Shown piece by piece: positions 8,881-17,490 of a stretch of 64,000 nucleotides of DNA (position 1 is the stretch's first letter; each line of letters begins with the position of its first letter). The notes below the pieces were generated by a model that saw only the letters and a program-made list of their open reading frames with translations, searched no databases and was not told the DNA's origin. The translations under genes were made by a program, and so were the position numbers. The stretch covers positions 248,001 to 312,000 of the forward strand of contig JAXGSB010000001.1 of NCBI GenBank assembly GCA_040765295.1, written 5' to 3'. Origin of the DNA: Scatomorpha sp040765295. Lineage in GTDB: Bacteria > Bacillota > Clostridia > Oscillospirales > Oscillospiraceae.

Positions 8881-10593
8881 TTAACCTATAACGCTTGCAA
8901 CCTGTTCCGCGACAGCCAATCCCATCGGATCATGTTTCAGAACCACTATCGCCCCACCCAGCACAATGATTGTAATTACGCAATAGATTAAGCAGGGTAC
9001 GATATTGGTCTTAATTATTTTTCCTTCGTTTCCTAAGGTTCCTGTTGTGGCGCAGGCGGAGACGACGTTGTTAACGCAGATCATATTGCCTGCCGCGCCG
9101 CCGATGTTCTGAATTGCGCAGACAATCAGCGGGCTGATTGTGAGCAGCCTTGCAGTCTCAAACTGCAGGGGGGCGAAGAGGATGTTCGAAACAGTGTTCG
9201 AGCCCGCCATGAAGGCTCCCAGAACGCCGATGAACGGCGAGATGATGACATAGGCCTTGCCGGCAAGGTCGGCCAGTGCGCGCGCCATGCATATAAGCAT
9301 TGTGGAGTCGATCTTTCCGGCCTCTATGGCGGCGGAACCGTCGGCAGTGTTTCTATAGACATAGACCATTGCGCAGCCGAAGATGAGGGCGATGAATGCG
9401 CCGCTTACCTGATTTGCAGTGTCGGCTATTACCTCCTTTATCTTGTCGCCGGGCATCTTGTGAATCACAAAGGTAATCAGGCAGACAATGATGAAGGGGA
9501 AGATGCCGGGGTTGTTAAAGACCTTCCAAGCCCAAGATGCTTTCTCCACGCCCAGAATTGCGTTAATCTTCACTATGCCGTTTGCGTTGAGCCATGCCTT
9601 AACAGGCAGGTTGGGAAGACGGGTGATTATGAGAATTATGAGGACTATGATATATGGAGTCCAAGCGAGCAGGGCGCTCATGCCGGTGTCTCTGTCCTCC
9701 TTGACCTCCTGCAGAGCCTTCCAGCTGTCGTCCCAGTTCTCTCTCACATCGAAGTCCCAGGGCTCTTTCGGAACTAAGAAGCCCTTCTTCACTGCGAAAA
9801 TCACTACTCCCATAGTGAGCATTGAGCCAATGAGCGAGGGGAATTCGGGGCCGAAGATGAAGGCGAAACCGAGATAGAAGAAGTCAAAAACAATCGACAC
9901 AAAAAGAGCAAATGGAAGAACGGGAAGCGCTTCCGAGGCCTTTTTGTTTTTTCCGAACATTTTGACCATAATGACAACGGCCAGGAACACAATGACAAGG
10001 CAGGCGCTGGCGTGGCCGAAAGCTGTGTACTTTGTGAGTATCAATCTGAATTCTTCGGCGCTGGCGCCTAAGTTCTCAACACTCTCGCCTACGGCGGACA
10101 TGAGTCCGTTTACGGGAGTTCCGACTCCGCCGAAGCTGACGGGCACGGAGTTATAGATGAGGGCCACTACAGCGGCGGAGAGAGGGGGGAAGCCGATACT
10201 GATCAAGAGCGGAGCGGCAAGGGCTGCGGGTGTTCCGAATCCGGCGGCGCCCTCGATGAAGGCTCCGAAAAGGAAGCCTATCAGGATAACCTGAACTCTT
10301 CTGTCGGGAGAGATGTCTCTGAACACACGCTGGATAGCAACAACGGCGCCCGAGTGTTTCAGGGTGTTCATAATCAAGATGGCGCCGAAGACGATGACCA
10401 GAACGTCAACAGAGCTGAGCCCTCCTGAGATGGAATAGGCTATAACAGCCTTGAAGTCCTGCTGCCAAACCAGCAGTGCCACAAGAGCGGCAACCAGCCA
10501 GGCGACCGGCAGGGCCTTCTTTGCGCCCCATCCCAATCCGATCATCAAAAAGACGCAGAGAAGAATGGGAACAGCTGCAATCAAAGCATACAT
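8881..10593 (-). CDS. lctP: L-lactate permease family transporter
   Basis: 570 residues with at least twelve hydrophobic helices. Shows family hallmarks GFLFGAFIEGAAGFGTPAALAAPLL and, near the C-terminus, IGVLGAFMAGSNTVSNILFAPLQ, separated by the usual soluble loop. It imports lactate or a related hydroxyacid, probably with protons. The start is the ATG at 10593 (MYALIAAVP) behind GGAGG; a longer reading frame to 10701 would add 36 polar residues without an RBS. The gene is divergent from the CoA-disulfide reductase and has its own promoter. It probably feeds the larA-lctD-etfBA pathway. Confidence 0.9.
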   Translation of the reverse strand: MYALIAAVPILLCVFLMIGLGWGAKKALPVAWLVAALVALLVWQQDFKAVIAYSISGGLSSVDVLVIVFGAILIMNTLKHSGAVVAIQRVFRDISPDRRVQVILIGFLFGAFIEGAAGFGTPAALAAPLLISIGFPPLSAAVVALIYNSVPVSFGGVGTPVNGLMSAVGESVENLGASAEEFRLILTKYTAFGHASACLVIVFLAVVIMVKMFGKNKKASEALPVLPFALFVSIVFDFFYLGFAFIFGPEFPSLIGSMLTMGVVIFAVKKGFLVPKEPWDFDVRENWDDSWKALQEVKEDRDTGMSALLAWTPYIIVLIILIITRLPNLPVKAWLNANGIVKINAILGVEKASWAWKVFNNPGIFPFIIVCLITFVIHKMPGDKIKEVIADTANQVSGAFIALIFGCAMVYVYRNTADGSAAIEAGKIDSTMLICMARALADLAGKAYVIISPFIGVLGAFMAGSNTVSNILFAPLQFETARLLTISPLIVCAIQNIGGAAGNMICVNNVVSACATTGTLGNEGKIIKTNIVPCLIYCVITIIVLGGAIVVLKHDPMGLAVAEQVASVIG

Positions 10594-10621
10594 TTCTTTA
10601 CCTCCAATAATTGTTTTTTTA

Positions 10622-10637
10622 TTCGAACACTTTCGAA
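10622..10637. promoter_or_regulatory. Possible operator (TTCGAA repeat) in the lctP leader
   Basis: TTCGAA-CACT-TTCGAA, two copies of a self-complementary hexamer one helical turn apart, between the lctP -10 box and its start codon. It is well placed for a repressor; the regulator is unknown. Confidence 0.35.
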
Positions 10638-10650
10638 ACGCGTTGACCAG

Positions 10651-10679
10651 ATAATACCATAGAGAAGAAATAAAAGCAA
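10651..10679 (-). promoter_or_regulatory. Promoter for lactate permease
   Basis: On the minus strand TTGCTT, 17-nt spacer, TATTAT, ending about 58 nt upstream of the lctP ATG. Confidence 0.55.
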
Positions 10680-10789
10680 TGGTTTTATAAAACTTGCCCA
10701 CAAATCAAAACTTTAACAAACTTTTTGCTTGAGAAAAAAAGCAATTAGAGAGGTTTTGCATTTATGCCGAAATGTATAAATTTAGGGTT

Positions 10790-10827
10790 TTGCATAGCAA
10801 GCGGACTGTGTTATAATTATAACACAG
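10790..10827 (+). promoter_or_regulatory. Promoter with 22-bp palindromic operator for the CoA-disulfide reductase gene
   Basis: TTGCAT (10790-10795), 16-nt spacer, TATAAT (10812-10817). A perfect 22-bp palindrome, half-site CTGTGTTATAA, covers 10806-10827 and so overlaps the -10 box. This geometry fits a dimeric repressor. It does not match the 7-1-7 PerR/Fur box because the dyad has no central base. Confidence 0.65.
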
Positions 10828-10937
10828 CATATATTCGGAGAGGAGAAATCTCTCCCTTTTTCACTTTTTTTAAGCAGACGCTTTTATTCCAAAAAAGAAA
10901 GCAAAATTTTATTAAGTATATATCTAAGGAGGCTAAA

Positions 10938-12632
10938 ATGAAGATTGTTATAATAGGCGGGGTCGCCGGAGGCGCAAGCGCTGCGGCCAGGCTCAGGAGA
11001 CTCTCGGAAAATGCTGAGATAAAGGTGTTCGAGAGAAGCGGTCACATGTCTTATGCAAACTGCGGTCTCCCCTATTTTATCGCGGATGTGATAAAAGAAG
11101 AGGAAATGCTCTATGTGCAAACGCCCGAGGCATTTAAACAGCGTTTCAACGTAGATGTGTTCGTGCGGCATGAGGTTACGAAGATACTGCCGGAAAAAAA
11201 GCAGGTAGAGGTAAAAAACCTCGAAACGGGAAAGGTCTTTTTTGAAGACTACGACAAGCTGATAATCTCCACGGGGGCCAAGCCCATAAAGCCCTCGATA
11301 GAAGGCATAAACTCCGAAAAAGTTATGACGCTCAGGACCGTTGAAGATGCCGTGAAAATCAAGTCTTTCGTAGATGAAAATAAACCGCAGAGTGTAATAA
11401 TCGCAGGCGGTGGCTTCATCGGTGTTGAGCTTGCCGAAGGCCTTATAGAAAGAGGACTTAAAGTAAAAATAGTCCAAAGGCCGAAACAGCTTTTAAAAAC
11501 CTTGGATTCCGATATGGCGGCCTATGTCCACGCGGAATTTCGCCATCACGGAGCCGAGCTTCTGCTGGGGAAAGAGGTCTTGGGCTTCGAGGAAAAAGAG
11601 AAATCCATTGTCTGCAAACTAAAAAGCGGCGAGGATGTCGAGGCCGACTTTGCCATCTTTGCTCTCGGAGTTTCGCCCGATAGCGGCCTTGCTCTTGAGG
11701 CGGGCTTGAAAATGGGAGTAAAGAGAACAGTGGCCGTCGATTCAAAGATGAGGACCTCGATAGAGGATATCTATGCCGTGGGAGACTGTGTTGAGGTTTT
11801 AAATCCAATATCCGGAAAAATGGTAAACATTGCTCTGGCGGGACCTGCCAACAAGCAGGGCAGAATAGCAGCCGACAATATCTGCGGCATAGAATCCGAA
11901 TACAGAGGAAGCATGGGCTCAAGCATAGCCAAGGTCTTCAGACTTGCCGCAGCCTCCACGGGTCTCAATTCCGCGACAGCTTCCGATCTTGGACTTGACT
12001 TCTACTCCATAGTTCTATCTCCTCTGTCCTCGTCCTCCTACTATCCGGGTTTTTCAAACCTGCAGATGAAGCTTTTGGTGGAGAGAGGGACAGAGAGAAT
12101 ACTCGGAGCCCAGGTTATTGGAGAAAAGGGAGCCGATAAAAGACTGGATGTTATAGCGACGGCAATGCTGGCAGGCCTCAAGGGCTCTCAGCTTAAAGAA
12201 TTGGAGCTCTGCTACGCGCCTCCGTTTTCCTCCGCCAAAGACCCCTGCAACATGGCCGGATTTATGATAGAGAACATCGAAAAGGGTCTTGTCGATGTCA
12301 TAGATTTCGAAGGCCTCAAGGAGATTGAAGGCTCGAAGGAACACTTCTTACTAGATGTGAGAACGGAAAAAGAATATAAAAAAGCTCACGTTGAAGGATT
12401 TGTAAATATCCCTGTCGATGAGCTGAGGGAAAGACTCAATGAGCTTCCGCGCGATAAAAAGATAATTGTTATGTGCCACGGCGGACTCAGGTCCTACATA
12501 GCCTGCCGCATACTTAAGCAGCGCGGATTTAGTCCGATAAATTTCAGCGGCGGATTTTCGCACTACAGAGCAGTTTCAGACGACGCCTGCTCCAGAGGTG
12601 AGATTACCCTCCCCTGCGGCATGCCGCAGTAA
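10938..12632 (+). CDS. CoA-disulfide reductase / NAD(P)H-dependent persulfide reductase with C-terminal rhodanese domain
   Basis: 564 residues. The N-terminal FAD/NAD(P)-disulfide oxidoreductase has GGVAGGASAAARLR (7-20) and SYANCGLPYF with the single redox cysteine C42, as in CoA-disulfide reductases and NADH oxidases. The C-terminal ~90 residues form a rhodanese domain with active cysteine C513 in MCHGGLRS. Fusions of this layout reduce CoA disulfide, CoA-persulfide or polysulfide. Start ATG at 10938 after AAGGAGG; the frame extends upstream but without an RBS. It is a single-gene unit. The role is probably thiol or sulfane-sulfur homeostasis; a detoxifying NADH oxidase role is an alternative. 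Confidence 0.88.
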   Translation: MKIVIIGGVAGGASAAARLRRLSENAEIKVFERSGHMSYANCGLPYFIADVIKEEEMLYVQTPEAFKQRFNVDVFVRHEVTKILPEKKQVEVKNLETGKVFFEDYDKLIISTGAKPIKPSIEGINSEKVMTLRTVEDAVKIKSFVDENKPQSVIIAGGGFIGVELAEGLIERGLKVKIVQRPKQLLKTLDSDMAAYVHAEFRHHGAELLLGKEVLGFEEKEKSIVCKLKSGEDVEADFAIFALGVSPDSGLALEAGLKMGVKRTVAVDSKMRTSIEDIYAVGDCVEVLNPISGKMVNIALAGPANKQGRIAADNICGIESEYRGSMGSSIAKVFRLAAASTGLNSATASDLGLDFYSIVLSPLSSSSYYPGFSNLQMKLLVERGTERILGAQVIGEKGADKRLDVIATAMLAGLKGSQLKELELCYAPPFSSAKDPCNMAGFMIENIEKGLVDVIDFEGLKEIEGSKEHFLLDVRTEKEYKKAHVEGFVNIPVDELRERLNELPRDKKIIVMCHGGLRSYIACRILKQRGFSPINFSGGFSHYRAVSDDACSRGEITLPCGMPQ

Positions 12633-12634
12633 GG

Positions 12635-12673
12635 AAGCATAAGCTCGGAGCTGAGTGCTCCGAGCTTATGCTT
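12635..12673 (+). terminator. Hairpin after the CoA-disulfide reductase gene
   Basis: Perfect 17-bp stem, AAGCATAAGCTCGGAGC and its complement, with a 5-nt loop, just 2 nt past the stop codon. The following T content is low, so termination may be partial. Confidence 0.7.
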
Positions 12674-12697
12674 GTGACGCTTTAGAAAAAAAAAAGA

Positions 12698-12726
12698 GCA
12701 AGGCAGGGGCTTAGCCTCTGCCTTGC
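12698..12726 (-). terminator. Terminator of the CoA-transferase gene
   Basis: About 13-bp stem (GCAAGGCAGGGGC with near-complement, 3-nt loop). It is followed on the minus strand by a run of about ten T. Confidence 0.85.
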
Positions 12727-12738
12727 AAAAAATGTTGA

Positions 12739-14040
12739 CTAGATAAGCATGCCGCGCTTTCTTGCGGCGAAGGTGAGCTCGTCCCTGAAGTCGGGATGTG
12801 CGATTTGGATGAGCTGTTTTGCCCTTGAGGAGATAGGCTGGCCTCTCAGATGGGCAATGCCGTATTCAGTGACTATATAGTCGACTTCGTTCTTGTTTGT
12901 GGTGCAGATGGCGCCTTCGCTAAGGCTGGACCTTATCTTGCTGATGGTGCCGTTCTTTGCGGTGGACTGGAAGGCTATAAAGCTCTTGCCGCCCTTGGAG
13001 CGAGGTGCACCTCTTACATAGTCAACCTGACCGCCCGTGCCGGAGAAGTGTTTTGTCCCTATGGATTCGGAGCACACCTGTCCCCAAAGGTCGACCTCTA
13101 TACAGGCGTTTATCGATATCACATTGTCGTTCTGTGCTATTACATTGGGGTCGTTGACGTATTCAACGGGGAGAAAGAGGACAGAGGGGTTATCATCGAC
13201 ATATTCATACATACTCTTCGGGCCGTAAGCAAAGGTGCAGACAGATTTATATCTATGAATCTGCTTTTTACTGTTGTTGACTGCGCCGCACTCAATAAGG
13301 TCTACCATCGAGCCGGTAAACATTTCGGTGTGAAGGCCCAAATCTTTCTTGCTTTTCAGCGCCATGCCCGTCGCATCGGGAATTGCGCCGATTCCGAGCT
13401 GTATGCAGGCGCCGTCGGGAATCTGTTCGGCGATAAGCTCGCCTATTTTTCTGGAGGTATCGTCGATAACTGAAGGCTCCAAAGTCGGCACGGGGATGTG
13501 ATTTTCAACAATACCGTCGATGTCCTTGACGTGGATGTTTATGCCGCCGCAGGCACGGGGCATGTTTTCATTGACCTCAACGAAGATGCGCTTCGACTTG
13601 TCGAGCAAGCCGGCCGAGGAGGCGGCGCATATGCCAAGGCTCATATAGCCGTGCTTATCCATGGGGGAAACTTGGGTTATGAAGACATCGAAATCGTAGA
13701 ATTTTCTGTAGATAGTCGGAATCTCATGGAAGTAAGCCGGGCCAAAGTCACCGAAGCCGCTGTTTACGGCATTTCTGGAGCCCGGACCCGAGAACCACGA
13801 GACGCTCTCTATCTTTCCGAGAAGATTTTCATAATAAAAATCAAAGGGATAATAATCGAGCATATTGTGAACCTTGATTTTATCAATCTCGCCGGTCTTG
13901 GCTCTCTTTATAATGGCGTCAATAATCGCAGGCGTTGCAACGGGGCCGGAGTCCAATCCCAAAACCCAGCCGGACTGTACCCTCTTGGCAATCTCTTCCG
14001 CACTGCAAAGTTTTTCCTGATAAATCTTCTTATAATCCAT
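12739..14040 (-). CDS. Acetyl-CoA hydrolase/transferase family CoA-transferase
   Basis: 433 residues, class I CoA-transferase. GLHTEMF at 235-241 supplies the expected catalytic glutamate E239, matching E238 of Clostridium aminobutyricum 4-hydroxybutyrate CoA-transferase. EVDLWGQV (315-322) and KHFSGTGGQVDYVRGA (330-345) are family signatures. It moves CoA between acetyl-CoA and another acid (butyrate, 4-hydroxybutyrate or propionate). RBS AGGAGG is about 8 nt before the ATG. Single-gene unit with its own terminator. Near the lactate genes it could help dispose of acids made from pyruvate, but acceptor specificity cannot be read from sequence. Confidence 0.88.
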   Translation of the reverse strand: MDYKKIYQEKLCSAEEIAKRVQSGWVLGLDSGPVATPAIIDAIIKRAKTGEIDKIKVHNMLDYYPFDFYYENLLGKIESVSWFSGPGSRNAVNSGFGDFGPAYFHEIPTIYRKFYDFDVFITQVSPMDKHGYMSLGICAASSAGLLDKSKRIFVEVNENMPRACGGINIHVKDIDGIVENHIPVPTLEPSVIDDTSRKIGELIAEQIPDGACIQLGIGAIPDATGMALKSKKDLGLHTEMFTGSMVDLIECGAVNNSKKQIHRYKSVCTFAYGPKSMYEYVDDNPSVLFLPVEYVNDPNVIAQNDNVISINACIEVDLWGQVCSESIGTKHFSGTGGQVDYVRGAPRSKGGKSFIAFQSTAKNGTISKIRSSLSEGAICTTNKNEVDYIVTEYGIAHLRGQPISSRAKQLIQIAHPDFRDELTFAARKRGMLI

Positions 14041-14120
14041 ATAAAAGCCTCCTCATTTTTTGCTTATTTTTAAATTTGTGATAGGCAGTAATTATAATAT
14101 ATAAATGCAATAAATGCAAG

Positions 14121-14163
14121 AAGAGCCGGCGGCCCTCTAAGGGGCCTCCGCCGGCTCTTTTAT
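14121..14163 (-). terminator. Hairpin downstream of the HAD phosphatase gene
   Basis: 12-bp perfect outer stem AAGAGCCGGCGG / CCGCCGGCTCTT with an inner CCCT/AGGG pairing. T-run is clear on + (CTCTTTT) and weak on -. It lies in the convergent-free gap after the minus operon end. Confidence 0.6.
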
Positions 14164-14190
14164 AAGTTTAATTCAGAAGCTCTTCACCCT

Positions 14191-14886
14191 CTAAGGATGA
14201 TTAGGCCAGGGAAAGGGCCTCCCGTGCTTTATGATAAAGGCTTTCTCAGCAATAAAGGCAAGCGGTTCGTCGCTCAGAGAGTCTGAATAAAACTCGCTGA
14301 CAACAGCCACGGGAAACTCTGCCCTGAAACGAGCGAGCTTCTCCATGCCGAAGTTGTTGAGCCCCTCGGTTTTCCCCGTGTGTTTATCCACTCTCGAGGC
14401 TATGAGCCTCACTCCCAGCTCGTCACAGACGGGTTTAAGTAAAAATTCGGGCGAGGCCGAAATTATCACATCGCTGCTCTGCTTTTGTGAGAGGTACCAA
14501 GGGTAAATATCGCCCTTTTTAATGCGCCAGAACATGTCAACAAGCCTGTCGATGTTCTCAAGCTTGCGCAGAAAACGGTAGAATATTTCCTTGCACCTTG
14601 TCTTAGACATTAATCCCAACTTAAAGAAAGGAAAGGCGAGCGCCGCCGGAATCACGGCAAAAAACAGGCTGAACTGGCGCTTTAAGCAGAAAATGAAGAA
14701 GGCGGCCGTGCTGTCGTAGGGCAGGATAGTCTTATCAAAGTCATAGACATTAAAGCTCTCTTTTTCTGCAAACTCCGGCATTTCCGCATCTTCAGAGATT
14801 TCCGAGTTCTCCAAACTTCCCACACTTTCCGAAGTATCGGCGACTGCGGCAATCTCAAGATTTTCAATCTTAACAGAATTTTCCAT
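14191..14886 (-). CDS. HAD-superfamily (subfamily IB) phosphatase
   Basis: 231 residues. After an acidic, low-complexity N-terminal stretch (~45 residues) comes NVYDFDKT, the HAD motif I with nucleophile D49 and D51. A hydrophobic cap (FFIFCLKRQFSLFFAVIPAA) follows, then ISASPEFLLKP (motif II) and the motif III/IV region near SDSLSDEPL. It resembles IB-type phosphoserine-phosphatase-like enzymes and SerB-like lipid-phosphate phosphatases. The ATG at 14886 follows AGGAGG; a longer frame overlapping the upstream gene lacks an RBS. Last gene of a tight four-gene operon. Substrate unknown. Confidence 0.8.
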   Translation of the reverse strand: MENSVKIENLEIAAVADTSESVGSLENSEISEDAEMPEFAEKESFNVYDFDKTILPYDSTAAFFIFCLKRQFSLFFAVIPAALAFPFFKLGLMSKTRCKEIFYRFLRKLENIDRLVDMFWRIKKGDIYPWYLSQKQSSDVIISASPEFLLKPVCDELGVRLIASRVDKHTGKTEGLNNFGMEKLARFRAEFPVAVVSEFYSDSLSDEPLAFIAEKAFIIKHGRPFPWPNHP

Positions 14887-14894
14887 ATTTCCTC

Positions 14895-15617
14895 CTACTG
14901 TCCTATTACAAAATAGTGAACCACTCCAAACGCTTCGCGGATAAAATAGTTTATCATAAGCGTCGGCATGGTGGTGGGGGCGCTCACACCCCTTATGTTC
15001 AAGCCCTCGTCTTTGGCCAAAAGCTTGGTTCTGAAAAGGTGATATTCGCTGGTGCAAACTGCAATGCGTGAGTCCTCGCTTCCACCCAAAGATTTAATAA
15101 TTTCAAGGGAGTGTGCAAGGTTTTCTCTGGTGCTGGTAGAGCTCTCCTCCATATAAAGGCGCTCTGCGGGAAAGCCCCTTTTGGTAAAATTGTCATACAT
15201 GGCGCGGGCTTCCGTAATGTCCTCGCCCGGGCCCTGCCCGCCCGAAAGAATAACCGTGACGTCGGGATGATCCTTAAGCCAGTTATAGGCGCCGTCCATG
15301 CGGTTGCGGAGTGAAAGCGAAGGAACCGTTCCCCTCACACCCGCTCCCAAGACAATAAGATATTCCGTGTCTTCCTCTGCGTCGGTATGGGCGTTTTTGA
15401 TGATAGGTATCTCAACTATGATAAAAAGCAGAACGCCAAGGCATAAAATTACAGTAAAAACAGTTTTTATTATTCCGCCTGTGTAGCTGTAGAAAACTAT
15501 CAAAAAGGCAATGCCTAAGAGCGCTGCCGCAAAGTAGCGATGGCCGGTAAGCGCGAAGGTGAAAAAGATGGCGGCAACTACAAGCGCGATTACGATTATC
15601 AGATTGGTTTTATTCAT
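14895..15617 (-). CDS. YdcF/ElyC-like DUF218 membrane protein
   Basis: 240 residues. Two or three N-terminal membrane helices are followed by an extracytoplasmic DUF218 domain: YLIVLGAGVRG, VTVILSGGQGPGEDITEA, EESSTSTRENL and CTSEYHLFRT. These match the conserved Gly-rich and S-T-R-E-N positions of the family, associated with envelope polysaccharide or vancomycin-tolerance roles in other bacteria. ATG at 15617 with GGAGGAAG; it overlaps the ABC-F stop by 8 nt. No enzymatic activity can be assigned. Confidence 0.8.
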   Translation of the reverse strand: MNKTNLIIVIALVVAAIFFTFALTGHRYFAAALLGIAFLIVFYSYTGGIIKTVFTVILCLGVLLFIIVEIPIIKNAHTDAEEDTEYLIVLGAGVRGTVPSLSLRNRMDGAYNWLKDHPDVTVILSGGQGPGEDITEARAMYDNFTKRGFPAERLYMEESSTSTRENLAHSLEIIKSLGGSEDSRIAVCTSEYHLFRTKLLAKDEGLNIRGVSAPTTMPTLMINYFIREAFGVVHYFVIGQ

Positions 15618-17490
15618 GTGCTTCCTCCCAATCGTCATAGAGTGTATTGAGTGTCTCTTCCAAAGCTGCTTTCTCCTCGTGTATTTCCATAAGTTTTATG
15701 TAGTTTGAGCTCTCCCGCTCCTCCAGAGCCTCGAGCTCCGAGAGCATGTTCTCCAAAGAGTCTATCTCTTTTTCCAGTTTTTTTATATCCCCCGCAGTTT
15801 TTCTGTCGCTCTTTTCCCTCAAAGGGCGTTCTTTTTTCGGCTTTTCCTCTTTTAAAGCGGTCTCTGCGCCGGCTATGCTATGCATCCGGCGCTTAAATTC
15901 GGTGAACTCCTCGTAGCTGCCTCTGTAGTCTGTAAAAATGCCGTCTCTAATCTCCCAAATGCGCTCGGCAAATTTGCTGGCAAAATATCTGTCGTGCGAA
16001 ACCAGCAGCATGGCGCCCGTGTAATCGAAGAGAGCCTCTTCAATCCACTCGCGGCTTTTAAGATCCAAGTGGTTTGTCGGCTCGTCGAGAATAAGCAGGT
16101 TTGCGTCTCCCTGCATTATCAGCGAAAGCTTAAGCCTCGTTTTCTCTCCGCCCGAGAGAGAATCTATAGGTTTAAATACGTCCTCACCCCTAAATCCGAA
16201 GCGGGCGAGTGTGTTTCGTGCCTGCGCAGGTGTCTGCTTTAAAAGGCGGAGATAGCAGTCTAAAAGGCTCTCGCTCTCATCGGGGAAGTTTATCTCCTGC
16301 GGGAGATAGGCTGTCTTAAGCGAGTCGCCGCGTGTGAAGTGATTTACGGGAGCTTTAAGCTCTCGCAGCAGGACTTTAATAAGGGTGGTCTTGCCCGAGC
16401 CGTTAGGGCCGATTAAGGCGACCCGCTCCTCCGCTCTCAAGAGAGTATCTCTTATTTCAAAGAGCTCCCTCTCCCCGAAAGCCATTTTAATGTGTCTTAT
16501 ATCGAAGAGTGTGTCGCCGGTGTATGAGGTGCTACGGAAGCGACTTCCGAGCCTGAGTTTTTGCTGAGGCCTCTTTTCAGGCATCAGCTCTGCGGCCTTC
16601 TTTTCCATCGAAAAGGCGCGTCTGTGAAGTCTGCCCTTGCCCTTGTTGCCCCAGATGTGCAGTATTTCGGCGCTCTCGAGAAGCTTTTTTGCATCTTTAA
16701 GGTCTTTCTCGTAGCTCTCTAAGGCGGCTTTTTCCCGCCTGTGGCTCTCTTCGAGATAGAAACTGTAGTTTCCGGCGTAAAACTCCGCCTTGCCCTCCTC
16801 CAAGACTATGCAGCGGTCCGCCGTTTTGTCGAGAAAATAGCGGTCGTGGCTCACCGTTAAAACCGTGCCCTTAAAGCTTCGCACCCTCTCCTCCAGCCAC
16901 TCACAAGCCGGAGTGTCGAGGTGGTTTGTGGGCTCGTCCAAAAGCAGAATGTTGGGCTCTTTCAGCACGAGGGCCGCGAGACAAACTCTGGTTTTCTCTC
17001 CGCCCGAAAGCGAAGAAAAGAGCTTTTCACGCATTTCGTCATCAATCTGAAGTCCAAAGGCAACTCTGGCGCGCTCTGCGTCTTTTTCATAGCCGCCCGA
17101 GAGCCTGAAGTTCTCCGAAAGCCTGTCGTACTCGGCCAAAACCGAGCCGTCCTTGCAGTTTGCCATCTGCTTTTCAAGCTCTCTCAGCCTGATCTCTGTC
17201 TCGAAAAGCTCTCGCTGAGCGTCTTTCAGTACATCCTCCGTAGAATAGTCTGCGGGAAAGTTCGGAATTTGAGTCAAAACCGCTACACTGCTCTGCCGGG
17301 ATATAAAAATCTCGCCCTCATCGGGGCTGAGCGCGCCCGATATAAGCTTTAAAACGGTGCTCTTCCCCGAGCCGTTCTCTCCCAGAAGCGCCACGTGCTC
17401 ACCCTTATAAACATCAAAGCTCAAATCCCTGAGAGGATAAGTAAAGCCGTCGTATGTCTTGCCGACAGCTCTAAATGAAATTTCAGACAT
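15610..17490 (-). CDS. ABC-F family ATPase
   Basis: 626 residues with two ABC domains and no membrane segments. Walker A is GENGSGKST (37-45) in domain 1 and GPNGSGKTT in domain 2. Signature LSGGEKTR occurs twice, each followed by LLLDEPTNHLD or LILDEPTNHLD. The inter-domain linker is rich in charged helix and the C-terminus ends in a coiled coil. ABC-F proteins act on the ribosome as translation factors or antibiotic-protection proteins; which applies is not evident. Starts at ATG 17490 (MSEISFR), overlapping the YihY stop by 8 nt; a TTG 15 nt upstream is an alternative. Confidence 0.88.
   Translation of the reverse strand: MSEISFRAVGKTYDGFTYPLRDLSFDVYKGEHVALLGENGSGKSTVLKLISGALSPDEGEIFISRQSSVAVLTQIPNFPADYSTEDVLKDAQRELFETEIRLRELEKQMANCKDGSVLAEYDRLSENFRLSGGYEKDAERARVAFGLQIDDEMREKLFSSLSGGEKTRVCLAALVLKEPNILLLDEPTNHLDTPACEWLEERVRSFKGTVLTVSHDRYFLDKTADRCIVLEEGKAEFYAGNYSFYLEESHRREKAALESYEKDLKDAKKLLESAEILHIWGNKGKGRLHRRAFSMEKKAAELMPEKRPQQKLRLGSRFRSTSYTGDTLFDIRHIKMAFGERELFEIRDTLLRAEERVALIGPNGSGKTTLIKVLLRELKAPVNHFTRGDSLKTAYLPQEINFPDESESLLDCYLRLLKQTPAQARNTLARFGFRGEDVFKPIDSLSGGEKTRLKLSLIMQGDANLLILDEPTNHLDLKSREWIEEALFDYTGAMLLVSHDRYFASKFAERIWEIRDGIFTDYRGSYEEFTEFKRRMHSIAGAETALKEEKPKKERPLREKSDRKTAGDIKKLEKEIDSLENMLSELEALEERESSNYIKLMEIHEEKAALEETLNTLYDDWEEAHE

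Larger units (their letters stand above)
10594..10937. other. Divergent control region between lctP and the CoA-disulfide reductase gene
   Basis: No gene is seen. It holds a minus promoter for lctP, the TTCGAA repeat, and a plus promoter with a perfect 22-bp palindrome for the reductase gene. The plus-strand leader after the palindrome is ~110 nt. Confidence 0.6.

Noticed and set aside
10806..10827. PerR or Fur box reading of the palindrome
   Set aside because: The TTATAAT core is similar, but PerR/Fur dyads have a 7-1-7 layout with a central base; this dyad is even and longer.
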